24,972 nucleotides of DNA from Halothiobacillus neapolitanus (lineage in GTDB: Bacteria > Pseudomonadota > Gammaproteobacteria > Halothiobacillales > Halothiobacillaceae): positions 1 to 24,972 of the forward strand of contig DYLI01000010.1 of assembly GCA_020722165.1 (NCBI GenBank), read 5' to 3'. Positions 1 to 7,921 of the stretch are shown here, one piece after another. A program made the translations under genes and the position numbers. Every line of letters starts with the position of its first letter. The first letter of the stretch is position 1. The notes under the pieces were generated by a model. That model was not told the DNA's origin. It did not search any database and saw only the letters and a list, made by a program, of their open reading frames with translations.

Positions 1-642
1 GCGGACGAGCTGACCTTTCTCGATATTTCCGCCAGTCATGAAGGGCGCGCAACCATGCTGCATGTGGTCGAGCGCGTGGCGGATGAAGTCTTTATCCCGC
101 TTACCGTAGGCGGTGGTATTCGCACGCTGGAGGATGTGCGCCGCTTGCTCAATGCCGGTGCTGACAAGGTTTCGATTAATACCGCCGCCGTCACTAACCC
201 GGATTTTGTGCGCCAAGCCAGCAACAAAGTAGGTAGCCAGTGCATTGTGGTGGCGATTGATGCCAAGCGGGTATCCCTGCCCGGCGAGCCGCTGCGTTGG
301 GAAATTTTCACCCACGGCGGGCGCAAGCCGACCGGGCTGGACGCGATTGCTTGGGCAGAAAAAATGGTGGCCTATGGCGCAGGTGAATTACTGGTCACCA
401 GCATGGATCGTGACGGCACGCGCATTGGTTTTGATCTGGAATTGATGCGCAGCATTAGCGAGGCGGTCGAAGTACCGGTGATTGCTTCCGGCGGCGTGGG
501 CAATCTGGATCACTTGAATGACGGCGTGCTTAAGGGCAAGGCCGATGCGGTGTTGGCGGCGAGTATTTTCCACTTCGGTGAATTTACAGTGCAACAAGCC
601 AAAGAGCATATGGCTTTGGCAGGTATTGAGGTGCGCTTGTGA
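1..642 (+). CDS. hisF: Imidazole glycerol phosphate synthase cyclase subunit HisF (5' truncated by window)
   Basis: HisF is the cyclase half of the HisH/HisF enzyme. It uses ammonia from HisH to turn PRFAR into imidazole glycerol phosphate and AICAR in the cytoplasm. The reading frame is open from base 1, so about 40 N-terminal residues lie outside the window; 213 residues are visible against a usual length near 255. Visible (beta/alpha)8-barrel phosphate-binding and catalytic segments include LDISAS at the start, TVGGGIR, DRDGT (with the second catalytic Asp) and IASGGVGN near the C-terminus. The stop overlaps the GTG start of hisI (GTGA at 639-642), so the two are translationally coupled. 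Identity is secure; only the 5' end is missing. Confidence 0.97.
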   Translation, partial: ADELTFLDISASHEGRATMLHVVERVADEVFIPLTVGGGIRTLEDVRRLLNAGADKVSINTAAVTNPDFVRQASNKVGSQCIVVAIDAKRVSLPGEPLRWEIFTHGGRKPTGLDAIAWAEKMVAYGAGELLVTSMDRDGTRIGFDLELMRSISEAVEVPVIASGGVGNLDHLNDGVLKGKADAVLAASIFHFGEFTVQQAKEHMALAGIEVRL

Positions 643-1046
643 GCTTTCTGGATGCGGTGCGCTGGGATGAAAAAGGACTTGTTCCGGTCATTGCGCAAGA
701 TGTCATTTCAGGGCGCATTCTGATGTTCGCTTGGATGAACCGGGAGGCATTGGCTAAAACCGCCGAACTGGGCGAAGCGGTGTATTGGTCGCGCTCGCGC
801 AATAAACTGTGGCACAAGGGCGAAAGCTCCGGGCATGTGCAAACGGTGCGCGAGATTCGACTGGATTGCGATAACGATGTAATTTTATTGCAGATTGAAC
901 AGCACGGCGGCATTGCCTGTCACACTGGGCGGCAGAGCTGCTTTTACTCGCGTCTTGAAAACGGGCAGTGGGTCGCGGTTGACCCTGTGCTGAAAAACCC
1001 CGACGAGATTTACGCCACGCCGCATGAGCCACACACGCATGAATAA
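639..1046 (+). CDS. hisI: Phosphoribosyl-AMP cyclohydrolase HisI
   Basis: HisI opens the purine ring of phosphoribosyl-AMP, the third step of histidine synthesis. The protein has 135 residues, the usual size of a stand-alone cyclohydrolase. The Mg-binding DCDND segment and the zinc/catalytic segment with HTGRQSCFY are both present. The GTG start overlaps the hisF stop by 4 bases. Here the cyclohydrolase and the pyrophosphatase (hisE) are separate genes, unlike the fused HisIE of enterics; the separate form is common in Pseudomonas-like and betaproteobacterial genomes. Confidence 0.96.
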   Translation: MSFLDAVRWDEKGLVPVIAQDVISGRILMFAWMNREALAKTAELGEAVYWSRSRNKLWHKGESSGHVQTVREIRLDCDNDVILLQIEQHGGIACHTGRQSCFYSRLENGQWVAVDPVLKNPDEIYATPHEPHTHE

Positions 1047-1362
1047 TGACATTTTGAACCAGTTGCACGCCGTGCTTGAAGCGCGCAAACAGGCCGCACC
1101 GGAATCCTCGTATGTGGCCAGTCTGTATGCAAAAGGTCGCGCCACCATCGCTAAAAAGCTCGGCGAAGAGGCCGTAGAAACCGTCATCGCCGCCATGCAA
1201 GACGACCGCGAGCAGTTGATTTATGAAACGGCGGACTTATGGTTTCATAGCATGGTGCTGCTGGCGGATGCCGGGCTTGAGCCGCAAGATGTGCTGAATG
1301 AACTGGCGCGGCGCTTTGGTCTTTCCGGGCATGATGAAAAATCCAGCCGCGTGAAAACTTAA
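1039..1362 (+). CDS. hisE: Phosphoribosyl-ATP pyrophosphatase HisE
   Basis: HisE removes pyrophosphate from phosphoribosyl-ATP, the second step of histidine synthesis. It is an all-alpha MazG-like enzyme. The signature LGEEAVETVIAA and the ETADLWFH helix, with the acidic Mg ligands, are visible. The frame is open from an ATG at 1024. I prefer the ATG at 1039 because it gives the usual short N-terminus before the first helix (MNNDILNQL) and 107 residues, close to the family length; it overlaps the hisI stop by 8 bases. Neither start has a strong ribosome-binding site. It is the last his gene before the tat genes. Confidence 0.93.
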   Translation: MNNDILNQLHAVLEARKQAAPESSYVASLYAKGRATIAKKLGEEAVETVIAAMQDDREQLIYETADLWFHSMVLLADAGLEPQDVLNELARRFGLSGHDEKSSRVKT

Positions 1363-1419
1363 AATTTCTGTATCATTCATTTCTAATGTTCCCTTACCCC
1401 CCTTTTGAGGATTGATTGC

Positions 1420-1686
1420 ATGGGCGCTTTTAGCATTTGGCATCTTTTGATTGTATTGGTCATCGTGATCTTGTTGTTTGGCACCAAGCGCCTGAAAAGT
1501 ATCGGCAGCGACATGGGCAACGCCATCAAAGGCTTCCGCCAAGCAGTCAAAGACGAATCCAAGGACGACACCACCACACCGCCTGCCGATGACAACGCCA
1601 ACGCGCAAAACCTGCCACCACAACCCGGCGCGCAGCAAGCGCGTGTGATTGAAGGCGAAGCGACCCGCGAAAACACCAAGTCTTGA
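1420..1686 (+). CDS. tatA: Sec-independent protein translocase subunit TatA
   Basis: TatA forms the size-variable pore of the twin-arginine translocase that exports folded proteins across the inner membrane. The protein has 88 residues: one N-terminal transmembrane helix (residues about 5-21), the FG hinge motif (LLFGTKRLKSIG), an amphipathic helix with the typical GxAIKGFRxA pattern, and a charged disordered tail. The ATG at 1420 is chosen because GAGG lies 9 bases upstream and the protein then begins MGAFSIWH as in the family; an in-frame TTG at 1405 is rejected. It follows hisE by 57 bases, a common his-tat arrangement in proteobacteria. Confidence 0.95.
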   Translation: MGAFSIWHLLIVLVIVILLFGTKRLKSIGSDMGNAIKGFRQAVKDESKDDTTTPPADDNANAQNLPPQPGAQQARVIEGEATRENTKS

Positions 1687-1761
1687 TTGCCCGGTTCCAT
1701 CGAGCATGGGTCGTGTACGATCTCCTCGTGGATGGACGGCGGCACAGCCTGAGTAAGCAGC

Positions 1762-2376
1762 ATGTTTGATCTCAGTTTCTGGGAAATCGTGGTGATCGGC
1801 ATCATCGCCGTCATCGTGGTGGGTCCTGAGCGCCTGCCCGGCATGGCCTACACGGCAGGCAAGTGGATCACTAAAGTGAAACGCTTTGTGGCGAATGCTA
1901 GAGCCGAAGTCGAAAGCGAATTCAATACCGCCGAACTGCGCAAACTGATGAATGTGCAGGAAGAAGAAATGCAGAAGTTGCGCAAACTGGTGGAAGACAC
2001 GCGCCACGATGTTGAGCAAAGCCAGCATTTGTTGACTCAATCAGTGGACGAAGCCGCGCAATCGGTACGCGCTGCCGCCGCTCCGACCAGCGAAACGCTG
2101 CCTGCTGTGACGGCTGTCGAGGAGACTCCTCCTTCACTTAGCAAGGCAGCGGATGTTGCCGCGCCAGTCGCGGCAGTTGTCGCGGAGTCTTCCGAAGTCA
2201 AGGCAGATACAGAACCCACGCTGCCGCCTGCTATGGCGCAAACCATTGAAGACGAAATGCAGGCACTCAGCCAGTCTTTGGGCGAAACGCTACATCGACC
2301 AAGTTTTGGCGTGGCGCATGACGCAGCCGCGCCACAAGCCCAAACCGCAGAACAGACCCCCAAGGCCAGCGCATGA
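1762..2376 (+). CDS. tatB: Sec-independent protein translocase subunit TatB
   Basis: TatB works with TatC as the receptor that docks twin-arginine signal peptides. The start MFDLSFWEIVVIGIIAVIV is the typical TatB membrane helix, followed by the VGPERLP hinge and an amphipathic helix with a long coiled-coil-like stretch (residues about 35-100). The remaining 100 residues are Ala/Pro/Glu-rich and probably disordered. At 204 residues it is longer than E. coli TatB (about 170). It is 75 bases downstream of tatA and its stop overlaps the tatC start (ATGA at 2373-2376), so coupling with tatC is likely. Confidence 0.94.
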   Translation: MFDLSFWEIVVIGIIAVIVVGPERLPGMAYTAGKWITKVKRFVANARAEVESEFNTAELRKLMNVQEEEMQKLRKLVEDTRHDVEQSQHLLTQSVDEAAQSVRAAAAPTSETLPAVTAVEETPPSLSKAADVAAPVAAVVAESSEVKADTEPTLPPAMAQTIEDEMQALSQSLGETLHRPSFGVAHDAAAPQAQTAEQTPKASA

Positions 2377-3521
2377 CCCAGCCATCATCAAAGCCTGATA
2401 TGTCCACGCTTTCCGAGGGCATGAAAGCCTTTGTCGCGCACCTGATCGAACTGCGTGACCGCCTGCTGCGCGCCGTGCTCGCGGTCGTGGTGCTGATGCT
2501 GATGCTCTTTCCTTGGGCTAGCGAGTTATTCACCATTTTCGCCACCCCAGTCATTAGTAGCCTGCCCGATGGGCAGACCATGATCGCCACCGGAGCGATT
2601 TCACCGTTTTTTATCCCGATTAAGCTCGCTGCACTGGCTGCTGTGTTTATCGCCATGCCTTACATTTTGTACCAGCTTTGGGCGTTTATTGCCCCTGGTT
2701 TGTACCAACACGAAAAGCGCCTTGCCGTACCGCTGATCGTGTCCAGCTCGATCCTGTTTTATGTCGGCGCTGGCTTCGCCTACTTTATTGTCATCCCCGC
2801 CGTGTTTCATTTCATGGCCATGTTCGCCCCCGACGGGGTGACGTTTATGCCCGACATTGGCAACTATCTGGACTTCGCCATTGGCCTGTTTTTTACCTTT
2901 GGCTTGGCGTTTGAAGTGCCGGTGGCCGTGGTTTTGTTAAGCGCGGTGGGTATTGTCACGCCGGATCAACTGGCCGAAAAACGTCGTTACGCCATTTTGG
3001 TGGCGTTTATTATTGGTGCCATTTTCACTCCGCCGGATATTTTGTCGCAGTTTATGCTCGCCGTCCCAGTGTGGCTGTTGTACGAACTGGGCATTCTGGT
3101 GGCGCGGGTAATGCTCAAAAATAAGCGCAAAGACAACGATGAGGACTCTTCCGACGAGAGCGAAGAAGATGCACCACAGCTTGCTGCGCCCATCGCCGCA
3201 GCGTTACCCGCCGCCCTGGCTGGCGAGCTAAGCGCAGATGAAGCCAGCGTTACGCCACCTGTCGATGCGGCACCTGCTGCAACAGACGCAGATGACACGC
3301 TCGATATGGACGCAGAGTTCGCACGCGCCGAAGAAGAAGAGCGCCACCTGAACGCGGGTGAGGCGCCTGAGCCATCGGATACGGATCATGTTACTGAAAC
3401 GCAACCGCAGGATGATGAGCCGGGTCTCATTCATCGCGACGATCGCGCCACATCCTTGCAAGAGCCAACGTCGCCCCAAGAATCTGACGACGATACGCAA
3501 CCGAATAAACCAAATCCATGA
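2373..3521 (+). CDS. tatC: Sec-independent protein translocase subunit TatC with long acidic C-terminal tail
   Basis: TatC is the polytopic core of the Tat receptor that binds the twin-arginine motif. Residues about 20-248 form the conserved six-helix domain, with HLIELRDRL at the cytoplasmic N-terminus, FIAPGLYQHEKR in the first cytoplasmic loop region, and the FTPPDILSQ loop late in the domain. After the last helix (ending near ILVARVMLKN, residue 250) the protein continues for about 130 residues of Asp/Glu/Ala/Pro-rich, low-complexity sequence, giving 382 residues instead of about 250. The tail has no recognisable domain. It stays in frame to a single stop 9 bases before gpmI, so it is not an obvious frameshift artefact. 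Confidence 0.95.
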   Translation: MTQPSSKPDMSTLSEGMKAFVAHLIELRDRLLRAVLAVVVLMLMLFPWASELFTIFATPVISSLPDGQTMIATGAISPFFIPIKLAALAAVFIAMPYILYQLWAFIAPGLYQHEKRLAVPLIVSSSILFYVGAGFAYFIVIPAVFHFMAMFAPDGVTFMPDIGNYLDFAIGLFFTFGLAFEVPVAVVLLSAVGIVTPDQLAEKRRYAILVAFIIGAIFTPPDILSQFMLAVPVWLLYELGILVARVMLKNKRKDNDEDSSDESEEDAPQLAAPIAAALPAALAGELSADEASVTPPVDAAPAATDADDTLDMDAEFARAEEEERHLNAGEAPEPSDTDHVTETQPQDDEPGLIHRDDRATSLQEPTSPQESDDDTQPNKPNP

Positions 3522-3530
3522 GTAAACACC

Positions 3531-5072
3531 ATGTCTAATCTTGCCCCGCGCAGCCCTGTTATTCTGATTATTCTTGACGGCGTAGGTGTGAACCCTAGCC
3601 GCAGCAACAACGCCGTTGCCCTTGCGCATACGCCGCGCCTCGATGATTTTATGGCGCACCGCCCACACACCGTACTCGAAGCCTCCGGCCGCGCCTGCGG
3701 CTTGCCCGATGGCCAAATGGGTAACTCCGAAGTCGGCCATTTGACCTTGGGCTGCGGCGAACTGCACCGCCAGGATTTGGTGCGTATTGATGATGCGATT
3801 GCCGATGGCAGTTTTTTTGAGGTTCCCGCACTGGTCGCCGCTGCGCAAAAATCGGCAAAAAATGGTCGTCCGCTGCATTTGCTCGGCCTGGTTTCCGATG
3901 GCGGCGTGCATAGCCACATCAATCACTTGCTGGCGCTCATCACCTTGGCGAAGCAGCACGGTGCACGCCCGCTGCTGCATATGTTTACCGATGGCCGCGA
4001 TACCGCGCCGCGCAGCGCAATCACCTATCTTGCCGAAATCGAAGCTGCGCTGGCCGATGCCGGCGGGGCGATTGTTAGCATCTCCGGGCGCTACTACGCC
4101 ATGGATCGGGATCAACGTTGGGAGCGCACCTTCAAGGTTTGGGATTTGATCGCGCATGGTGAGGGGCAACAAGCCACCAACGCCCATGCCGCGATACAGG
4201 CAAGCTACGATGCCGGTATCCATGATGAGTTTATTCAGCCCATTGTCCTGCCCGCCTATGAGCGCCCACAAAAAGAGGATGGCATCATCTTCTTTAACTT
4301 CCGCAACGACCGCCCACGTCAACTTGCCGAAGCTCTGGGACAAAAAACCTTTACCGGCTTTGATCGCTTCGAGTTTGACCCGCTCGTCGTGACCTCGCTG
4401 ACTGAGTATGACCCGCGCTTTCTCACGCCGATTGGCTTCCCACCCGAGCGCCCCAGCGTCACCTTGGGCGAAGTCATTAGCCAGGCCGGTTACAAGCAAT
4501 TCCATTGCGCCGAAACCGAAAAATACGCCCACGTTACGTTCTTCTTCAATGGCGGCAAGGAGCAAGCCTACGCCGGCGAAGATCGTGTGATGGTGCCCTC
4601 ACCGAAGGTCGCGACCTACGATTTAATGCCCGAAATGAGCGCCGAAGGTGTGGCCGATGCCACCATTGCCGCGATTGAAAAGCATGAATACAGCTTCATT
4701 CTGGTCAACTTCGCCAATGGCGACATGGTGGGGCATACCGCCGTGCGCGAAGCCGTCATCAAGGCCGTCGAAGCGGTCGATACCCAAGCCGGGCGCGTGG
4801 TCGATGCCGCCGTGGCCGCGGGTTACAGCGTGATTATGACTGCCGACCACGGTAACTGTGACGAAATGATCGACCCGATTACCGGCGAGCCGCACACCCA
4901 GCACACGATTTATCCCGTGCCCTGTGTGTTGCTCGACAAAGCTCCCTGGCGCTTGCGCACCGGCGGCGGCATTGCCAACATTGCCAGCACGGTGCTTGAG
5001 TTGATGGGTTTACCCACGCCTAAGAAAATGAAGCCATCGTTGTTGCTGGAAAGCGTGCAGCGTCCGGGATAA
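3531..5072 (+). CDS. gpmI: 2,3-bisphosphoglycerate-independent phosphoglycerate mutase
   Basis: GpmI interconverts 3- and 2-phosphoglycerate in glycolysis and gluconeogenesis through a phosphoserine intermediate, using two Mn ions. The protein has 513 residues, the normal length. Visible metal and catalytic residues are Asp16 in ILDGVG, the nucleophile Ser66 in QMGNSEVGH, the DGRDTAP segment, SGRYYAMDRD, and the TADHGNCDEM metal site near the C-terminus. It follows tatC by 9 bases and is closed by a strong intrinsic terminator, so it is probably the last gene of the his-tat transcription unit. Confidence 0.97.
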   Translation: MSNLAPRSPVILIILDGVGVNPSRSNNAVALAHTPRLDDFMAHRPHTVLEASGRACGLPDGQMGNSEVGHLTLGCGELHRQDLVRIDDAIADGSFFEVPALVAAAQKSAKNGRPLHLLGLVSDGGVHSHINHLLALITLAKQHGARPLLHMFTDGRDTAPRSAITYLAEIEAALADAGGAIVSISGRYYAMDRDQRWERTFKVWDLIAHGEGQQATNAHAAIQASYDAGIHDEFIQPIVLPAYERPQKEDGIIFFNFRNDRPRQLAEALGQKTFTGFDRFEFDPLVVTSLTEYDPRFLTPIGFPPERPSVTLGEVISQAGYKQFHCAETEKYAHVTFFFNGGKEQAYAGEDRVMVPSPKVATYDLMPEMSAEGVADATIAAIEKHEYSFILVNFANGDMVGHTAVREAVIKAVEAVDTQAGRVVDAAVAAGYSVIMTADHGNCDEMIDPITGEPHTQHTIYPVPCVLLDKAPWRLRTGGGIANIASTVLELMGLPTPKKMKPSLLLESVQRPG

Positions 5073-5091
5073 TCCACTTCTGCTCCCAAAC

Positions 5092-5120
5092 AAAAACCCG
5101 CGTTATGCGGGTTTTTTATT
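5092..5120 (+). terminator. Intrinsic terminator of gpmI
   Basis: The stem CCCGC (5097-5101) pairs with GCGGG (5107-5111) around a GTTAT loop, and is extended by an A-run on the left pairing with the T-run on the right. Six T's follow at 5112-5117. It lies 20 bases after the gpmI stop. Because of the flanking A-run it could also work on the opposite strand. Confidence 0.88.
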
Positions 5121-5157
5121 GCCAACACCAAGCCCCCAGTCTCCCAAAGCGCGCCCA

Positions 5158-5186
5158 CAAAAAAGCCGCCCACATGGGGCGGCTTC
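5158..5186 (-). terminator. Intrinsic terminator of the tri-haem cytochrome gene
   Basis: A perfect 9-bp stem, AAGCCGCCC (5163-5171) with GGGCGGCTT (5177-5185), has loop ACATG. The A-run at 5159-5164 becomes the U-run when read leftward. It lies just past the stop of the leftward cytochrome gene and faces the gpmI terminator, so the convergent genes are insulated from each other. Confidence 0.88.
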
Positions 5187-5207
5187 GTCACGCTAAGCGG
5201 CTAGAGC

Positions 5208-6347
5208 TTAGTGTGCGCCCGCAGGCTTCAATGTGCCGATATAGGCCGCAACCGCTGCGGTGTCTTCCGCGTCCAGGCCTTTTGCCACAGGCCACATGAA
5301 CGACGAGTTCGGGCCAACGGACTTGCCAGATTTGTAGATAGCCATAAGCGCGGTAACTGCACTGGCGGGGTGGCCAGGCATCATCGGTGCATTCAGCAAG
5401 CGGCTGGTGTGTGCTTCTTCAGTACCGTGGCACAGGGAGCAGGTCGTGTAAATTGCGCGACCACGCGCCAGCACGGTTTGATCGACCTCAGCAGCGGCCG
5501 GGGCGGCCGCAGGTGCGCTAGCCGCAGCAGCAGGAGCTGCCCCACCGCCCATGCCACCAATAAAGGCCGCCAGATTGTCGATGTCGGCATCGGTCAGCGG
5601 CTTGGCGTTGGGTGCCATCATGGCGGTATTCGCACCGAGGGTTTCACCCGCACGGTACTTTTTCAACAAGTCGGCAATTTTGTCCGCAGGCGTACCCGCA
5701 AGTTTCGGGAATATGCCCGCACCTTCACCGTTCGCACCATGGCAGGCTGCGCACGTTGCATACTTCTCTTTGCCAAGTGCTGCATCGCCCTTGCCTGCAG
5801 CGGCAGGTGCGGCAGCGGCAGGTGCAGCCACAGCGACCGCTGGAGCAGGTGCGGCAACAGCAGCACTACCACCCAATGAAGCAATGAATGCACCCAAATC
5901 GGCAATGTTCGCATCGGTCAATGCCTTGGCATTCGGTGCCATCATGGCAGTATTCGCGCCGAGGGTTTCACCCGCACGGTATTTCTTCAACAGGTCAGCC
6001 GCCTTGTCGGCGCTTAAACCGGCCAATTTCGGAAACATGCCCGCGCCTTCACCTTTGGCACCGTGGCAAGCTGCGCAGGTTGCAAACAGGGCTTGACCCG
6101 CCGCAACATCACCTGCGCCACCGGCTACTGGTGCGGCGGCGGCAACGGGTGCCGCTGCTGAAGCAGGAGCTGCTGCGGGTGCTGTCGCCACCGCAGGCTC
6201 AGTCATCACAGGGCCACGTGTGGTGTTTTTGTTCATGGTGCCCACAAAGGCAACGATCAAATAAATCACTGCAACCAACAATACCAGGGCACCTACCCCA
6301 GTGATGGCCTTGGCCATCGGATCGACTTTAACTTCATGCTCTGCCAC
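5208..6347 (-). CDS. Membrane-anchored tri-haem cytochrome c with duplicated domains
   Basis: The 379-residue protein has one N-terminal membrane helix (residues about 15-36) with no obvious cleavage site, then an Ala/Pro-rich linker. Three class I-like cytochrome c domains follow, with haem-binding motifs CAACH (91-95), CAACH (199-203) and CSLCH (303-307). Domains 1 and 2 are nearly identical and carry the probable axial Met in NTAMMAPNAK; domain 3 is divergent, with SSFMWPVAKG. It should be an inner-membrane-tethered periplasmic electron carrier. The partner is not known, since no oxidase or dehydrogenase gene is adjacent. GTG start with a strong GAGGAG ribosome-binding site 8 bases upstream. 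No gene symbol can be assigned with confidence. Confidence 0.9.
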   Translation of the reverse strand: MAEHEVKVDPMAKAITGVGALVLLVAVIYLIVAFVGTMNKNTTRGPVMTEPAVATAPAAAPASAAAPVAAAAPVAGGAGDVAAGQALFATCAACHGAKGEGAGMFPKLAGLSADKAADLLKKYRAGETLGANTAMMAPNAKALTDANIADLGAFIASLGGSAAVAAPAPAVAVAAPAAAAPAAAGKGDAALGKEKYATCAACHGANGEGAGIFPKLAGTPADKIADLLKKYRAGETLGANTAMMAPNAKPLTDADIDNLAAFIGGMGGGAAPAAAASAPAAAPAAAEVDQTVLARGRAIYTTCSLCHGTEEAHTSRLLNAPMMPGHPASAVTALMAIYKSGKSVGPNSSFMWPVAKGLDAEDTAAVAAYIGTLKPAGAH

Positions 6348-6411
6348 GGGATACTCCTCAAGGTTTTTGTAATGATTTCGTCGGTACGCTGTCGCCCGCG
6401 AAATTGTGCGG

Positions 6412-6440
6412 ATTATAGGCTGTGAAAAGCCCAGCCAGAT
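6412..6440 (-). promoter_or_regulatory. Candidate promoter of the cytochrome gene
   Basis: On the minus strand there is a perfect TATAAT (6412-6417) 65 bases before the GTG start. The -35 region at the right spacing is poor (ATCTGG-like at 6435-6440), so the call rests mainly on the -10 hexamer and its position. Confidence 0.4.
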
Positions 6441-6531
6441 AATAAGAGGATTTTAGCGTACTTCTGCTTAGCTTATTAGGAACTTCTTATGCCCTTGCTG
6501 GCTCAACAGGTTTGGCTAAACCCGTTTTCGC

Positions 6532-6583
6532 GTAGGAGCGCCGTCTCGGCGCGATGCCATCGGCTCGGAGACGAGCCTCCTAC
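6532..6583. repeat. REPIN-like element, copy 1 (two inverted GTAG-type REPs)
   Basis: A 52-base element begins GTAGGAG and ends CTCCTAC. The left half contains hairpin CGCCG-TCT-CGGCG (6539-6551). The right half contains GGCTCG-GAGA-CGAGCC (6562-6577). Read from its own end, the right half is again GTAGGAG-stem-TCTC-stem-CGA, so the element is two inverted REP units separated by about 5 bases, able to fold as a three-way junction. A diverged second copy is at 11148-11194. GTAG-headed REPs are known substrates of RAYT transposases; no RAYT gene is in this window. Confidence 0.8.
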
Positions 6584-6685
6584 ACTCAAAAATGTTCGAA
6601 TCTCAGCAAGCAGAGTCAACGGCGTTTCCTTACGCTGGTTTTCAGGCTACATTGTCACTTCATTTTGGCTTCCATCAGTTTATTT

Positions 6686-7909
6686 ATGCCCTCCTTTGTC
6701 TGGACTGCGCTTGATGCCTCCGGCCATACCCGTAAGGGAATGCAGGAAGGCGACTCCGCTCGACTCGTGCGCCAAACCCTGCGTGAACAGGGCTTAAGTC
6801 CTCTATCCGTCGAGCTTGGTGCTGAGCAGGCACGTGAATCTGCCGCACCGGGTGGACTGCGCATGTTTCGGCCTAACGTAGGTGCTGCGGAACTGGCTTT
6901 GATTACGCGCCAGTTAGCCACCTTGGTGCAAGCGGGCTTGCCGATCGACACGGCGCTAGGCTCGGTGGCGCGGCAAAGTGAGCGCGCCGCAACGCGGCAG
7001 ATTGTGCATGCGGTGCGTTCCAGGGTGATGGAAGGACACACGTTTGCCGGCGCGCTGAGCGAGTTCCCGCGCGTTTTTCCAGAATTGTATATTTCTACCG
7101 TGGCCGCAGGCGAGCAATCCGGGCATCTCGATACGGTGCTGGAACGACTGGCAGATTACACCGAGTCGCGCGAATCCTTACGGCGCAAGGTGCAGCTGGC
7201 CTTGTTTTATCCAGGTCTGCTCACTTTAATGGCGATTGTCGTGGTCATGGGCTTGCTGACGTATGTTGTGCCGCAAGTCACGCAAGTATTTGAGCATCTT
7301 GGGCAAAAACTACCCACCCTGACCCAGGGTTTGCTCGCCGTATCGGGATTTTTACGTGTATACGGGTTGTGGCTGATTGGCGGCATTGTGCTCGGTGTTT
7401 GGGCATTCAAGCGTGCTCTGCGCGCGCCCGGCTTCAAGCGCCAGTGGCATCATTTGTTGCTACGTTTACCGGTGATCGGGCGACTGATTCGCGGGGTGAA
7501 TACGGCACGTTTTGCACGCACACTGGGTATTTTGGCATCAGCGGGCGTGTCGATTCTGGAGGCCATGCGCATTGCTGCGTCGGTGATGGATAATCTACCC
7601 ATGCGCGAGGCGGTCGAAGCGGCCACGGTGCAAGTGCGCGAAGGGGTGGGGATTGCGCGCGCCTTGGAGGAGAGCAAACTTTTTCCGCCTATGACCGTCC
7701 AATTGATCGCATCAGGTGAGCAATCCGGGCGGCTGCGCCCGATGCTCGATCGCGCCGCCGTGCAACAGGAAGGCGAATTGTCAGGCATTATTGCCACGGC
7801 TTTGGGTTTGTTTGAGCCCCTGCTGATTATCGTCATGGGTGGTGTGGTGTTGATTATCGTACTGGCCATTTTGATGCCTATTTTTGAATTAAATCAATTA
7901 GTTAAATAA
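6686..7909 (+). CDS. gspF: Type II secretion system inner-membrane platform protein GspF
   Basis: GspF is the polytopic inner-membrane platform that links the GspE ATPase to pseudopilus assembly. The ATG at 6686 is chosen because the protein then starts FVWTALDASGHTRKG, the family N-terminus, and is 407 residues long; the open frame continues left to 6554 through non-homologous sequence. Two repeated T2SSF domains are visible, with the paired motif AAGEQSGHL and later ASGEQSGRL. Three hydrophobic segments are present, the last being a long C-terminal helix ending IFELNQLVK. No ribosome-binding site stands out. It could be a PilC-type homologue, but the adjacent gspG favours GspF. Confidence 0.92.
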   Translation: MPSFVWTALDASGHTRKGMQEGDSARLVRQTLREQGLSPLSVELGAEQARESAAPGGLRMFRPNVGAAELALITRQLATLVQAGLPIDTALGSVARQSERAATRQIVHAVRSRVMEGHTFAGALSEFPRVFPELYISTVAAGEQSGHLDTVLERLADYTESRESLRRKVQLALFYPGLLTLMAIVVVMGLLTYVVPQVTQVFEHLGQKLPTLTQGLLAVSGFLRVYGLWLIGGIVLGVWAFKRALRAPGFKRQWHHLLLRLPVIGRLIRGVNTARFARTLGILASAGVSILEAMRIAASVMDNLPMREAVEAATVQVREGVGIARALEESKLFPPMTVQLIASGEQSGRLRPMLDRAAVQQEGELSGIIATALGLFEPLLIIVMGGVVLIIVLAILMPIFELNQLVK

Positions 7910-7921
7910 CGAGGTTTTGAC

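Larger units (their letters stand above)
6348..6685. other. 338-base intergenic region between divergent cytochrome and gspF genes
   Basis: There is no credible gene here. It holds the cytochrome ribosome-binding site and a leftward -10 element (6412-6417), followed by the REPIN-like palindrome (6532-6583). The gspF frame is open further left to 6554, but the translated extension runs through the repeat and does not look like a GspF N-terminus. Confidence 0.6.

Noticed and set aside
754..1200. Minus-strand frames over hisI and hisE
   Set aside because: They are shadows of the his genes with no recognisable protein features.
1687..1761. Possible small RNA or hairpin between tatA and tatB
   Set aside because: No convincing stem with a T-run and no promoter; it reads as an ordinary intra-operon spacer.
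3228..4565. A 445-codon open frame on the minus strand across the tatC tail and gpmI
   Set aside because: It is antisense to two clear genes, its translation resembles nothing, and long antisense frames are common in GC-rich coding sequence.
5211..6304. Plus-strand frames across the cytochrome gene
   Set aside because: They are complements of Ala-rich, repeated coding sequence; the minus frame has three haem motifs and a strong ribosome-binding site.
6554..6685. N-terminal extension of gspF
   Set aside because: It would translate the REPIN-like element and adds a segment not found in GspF proteins.
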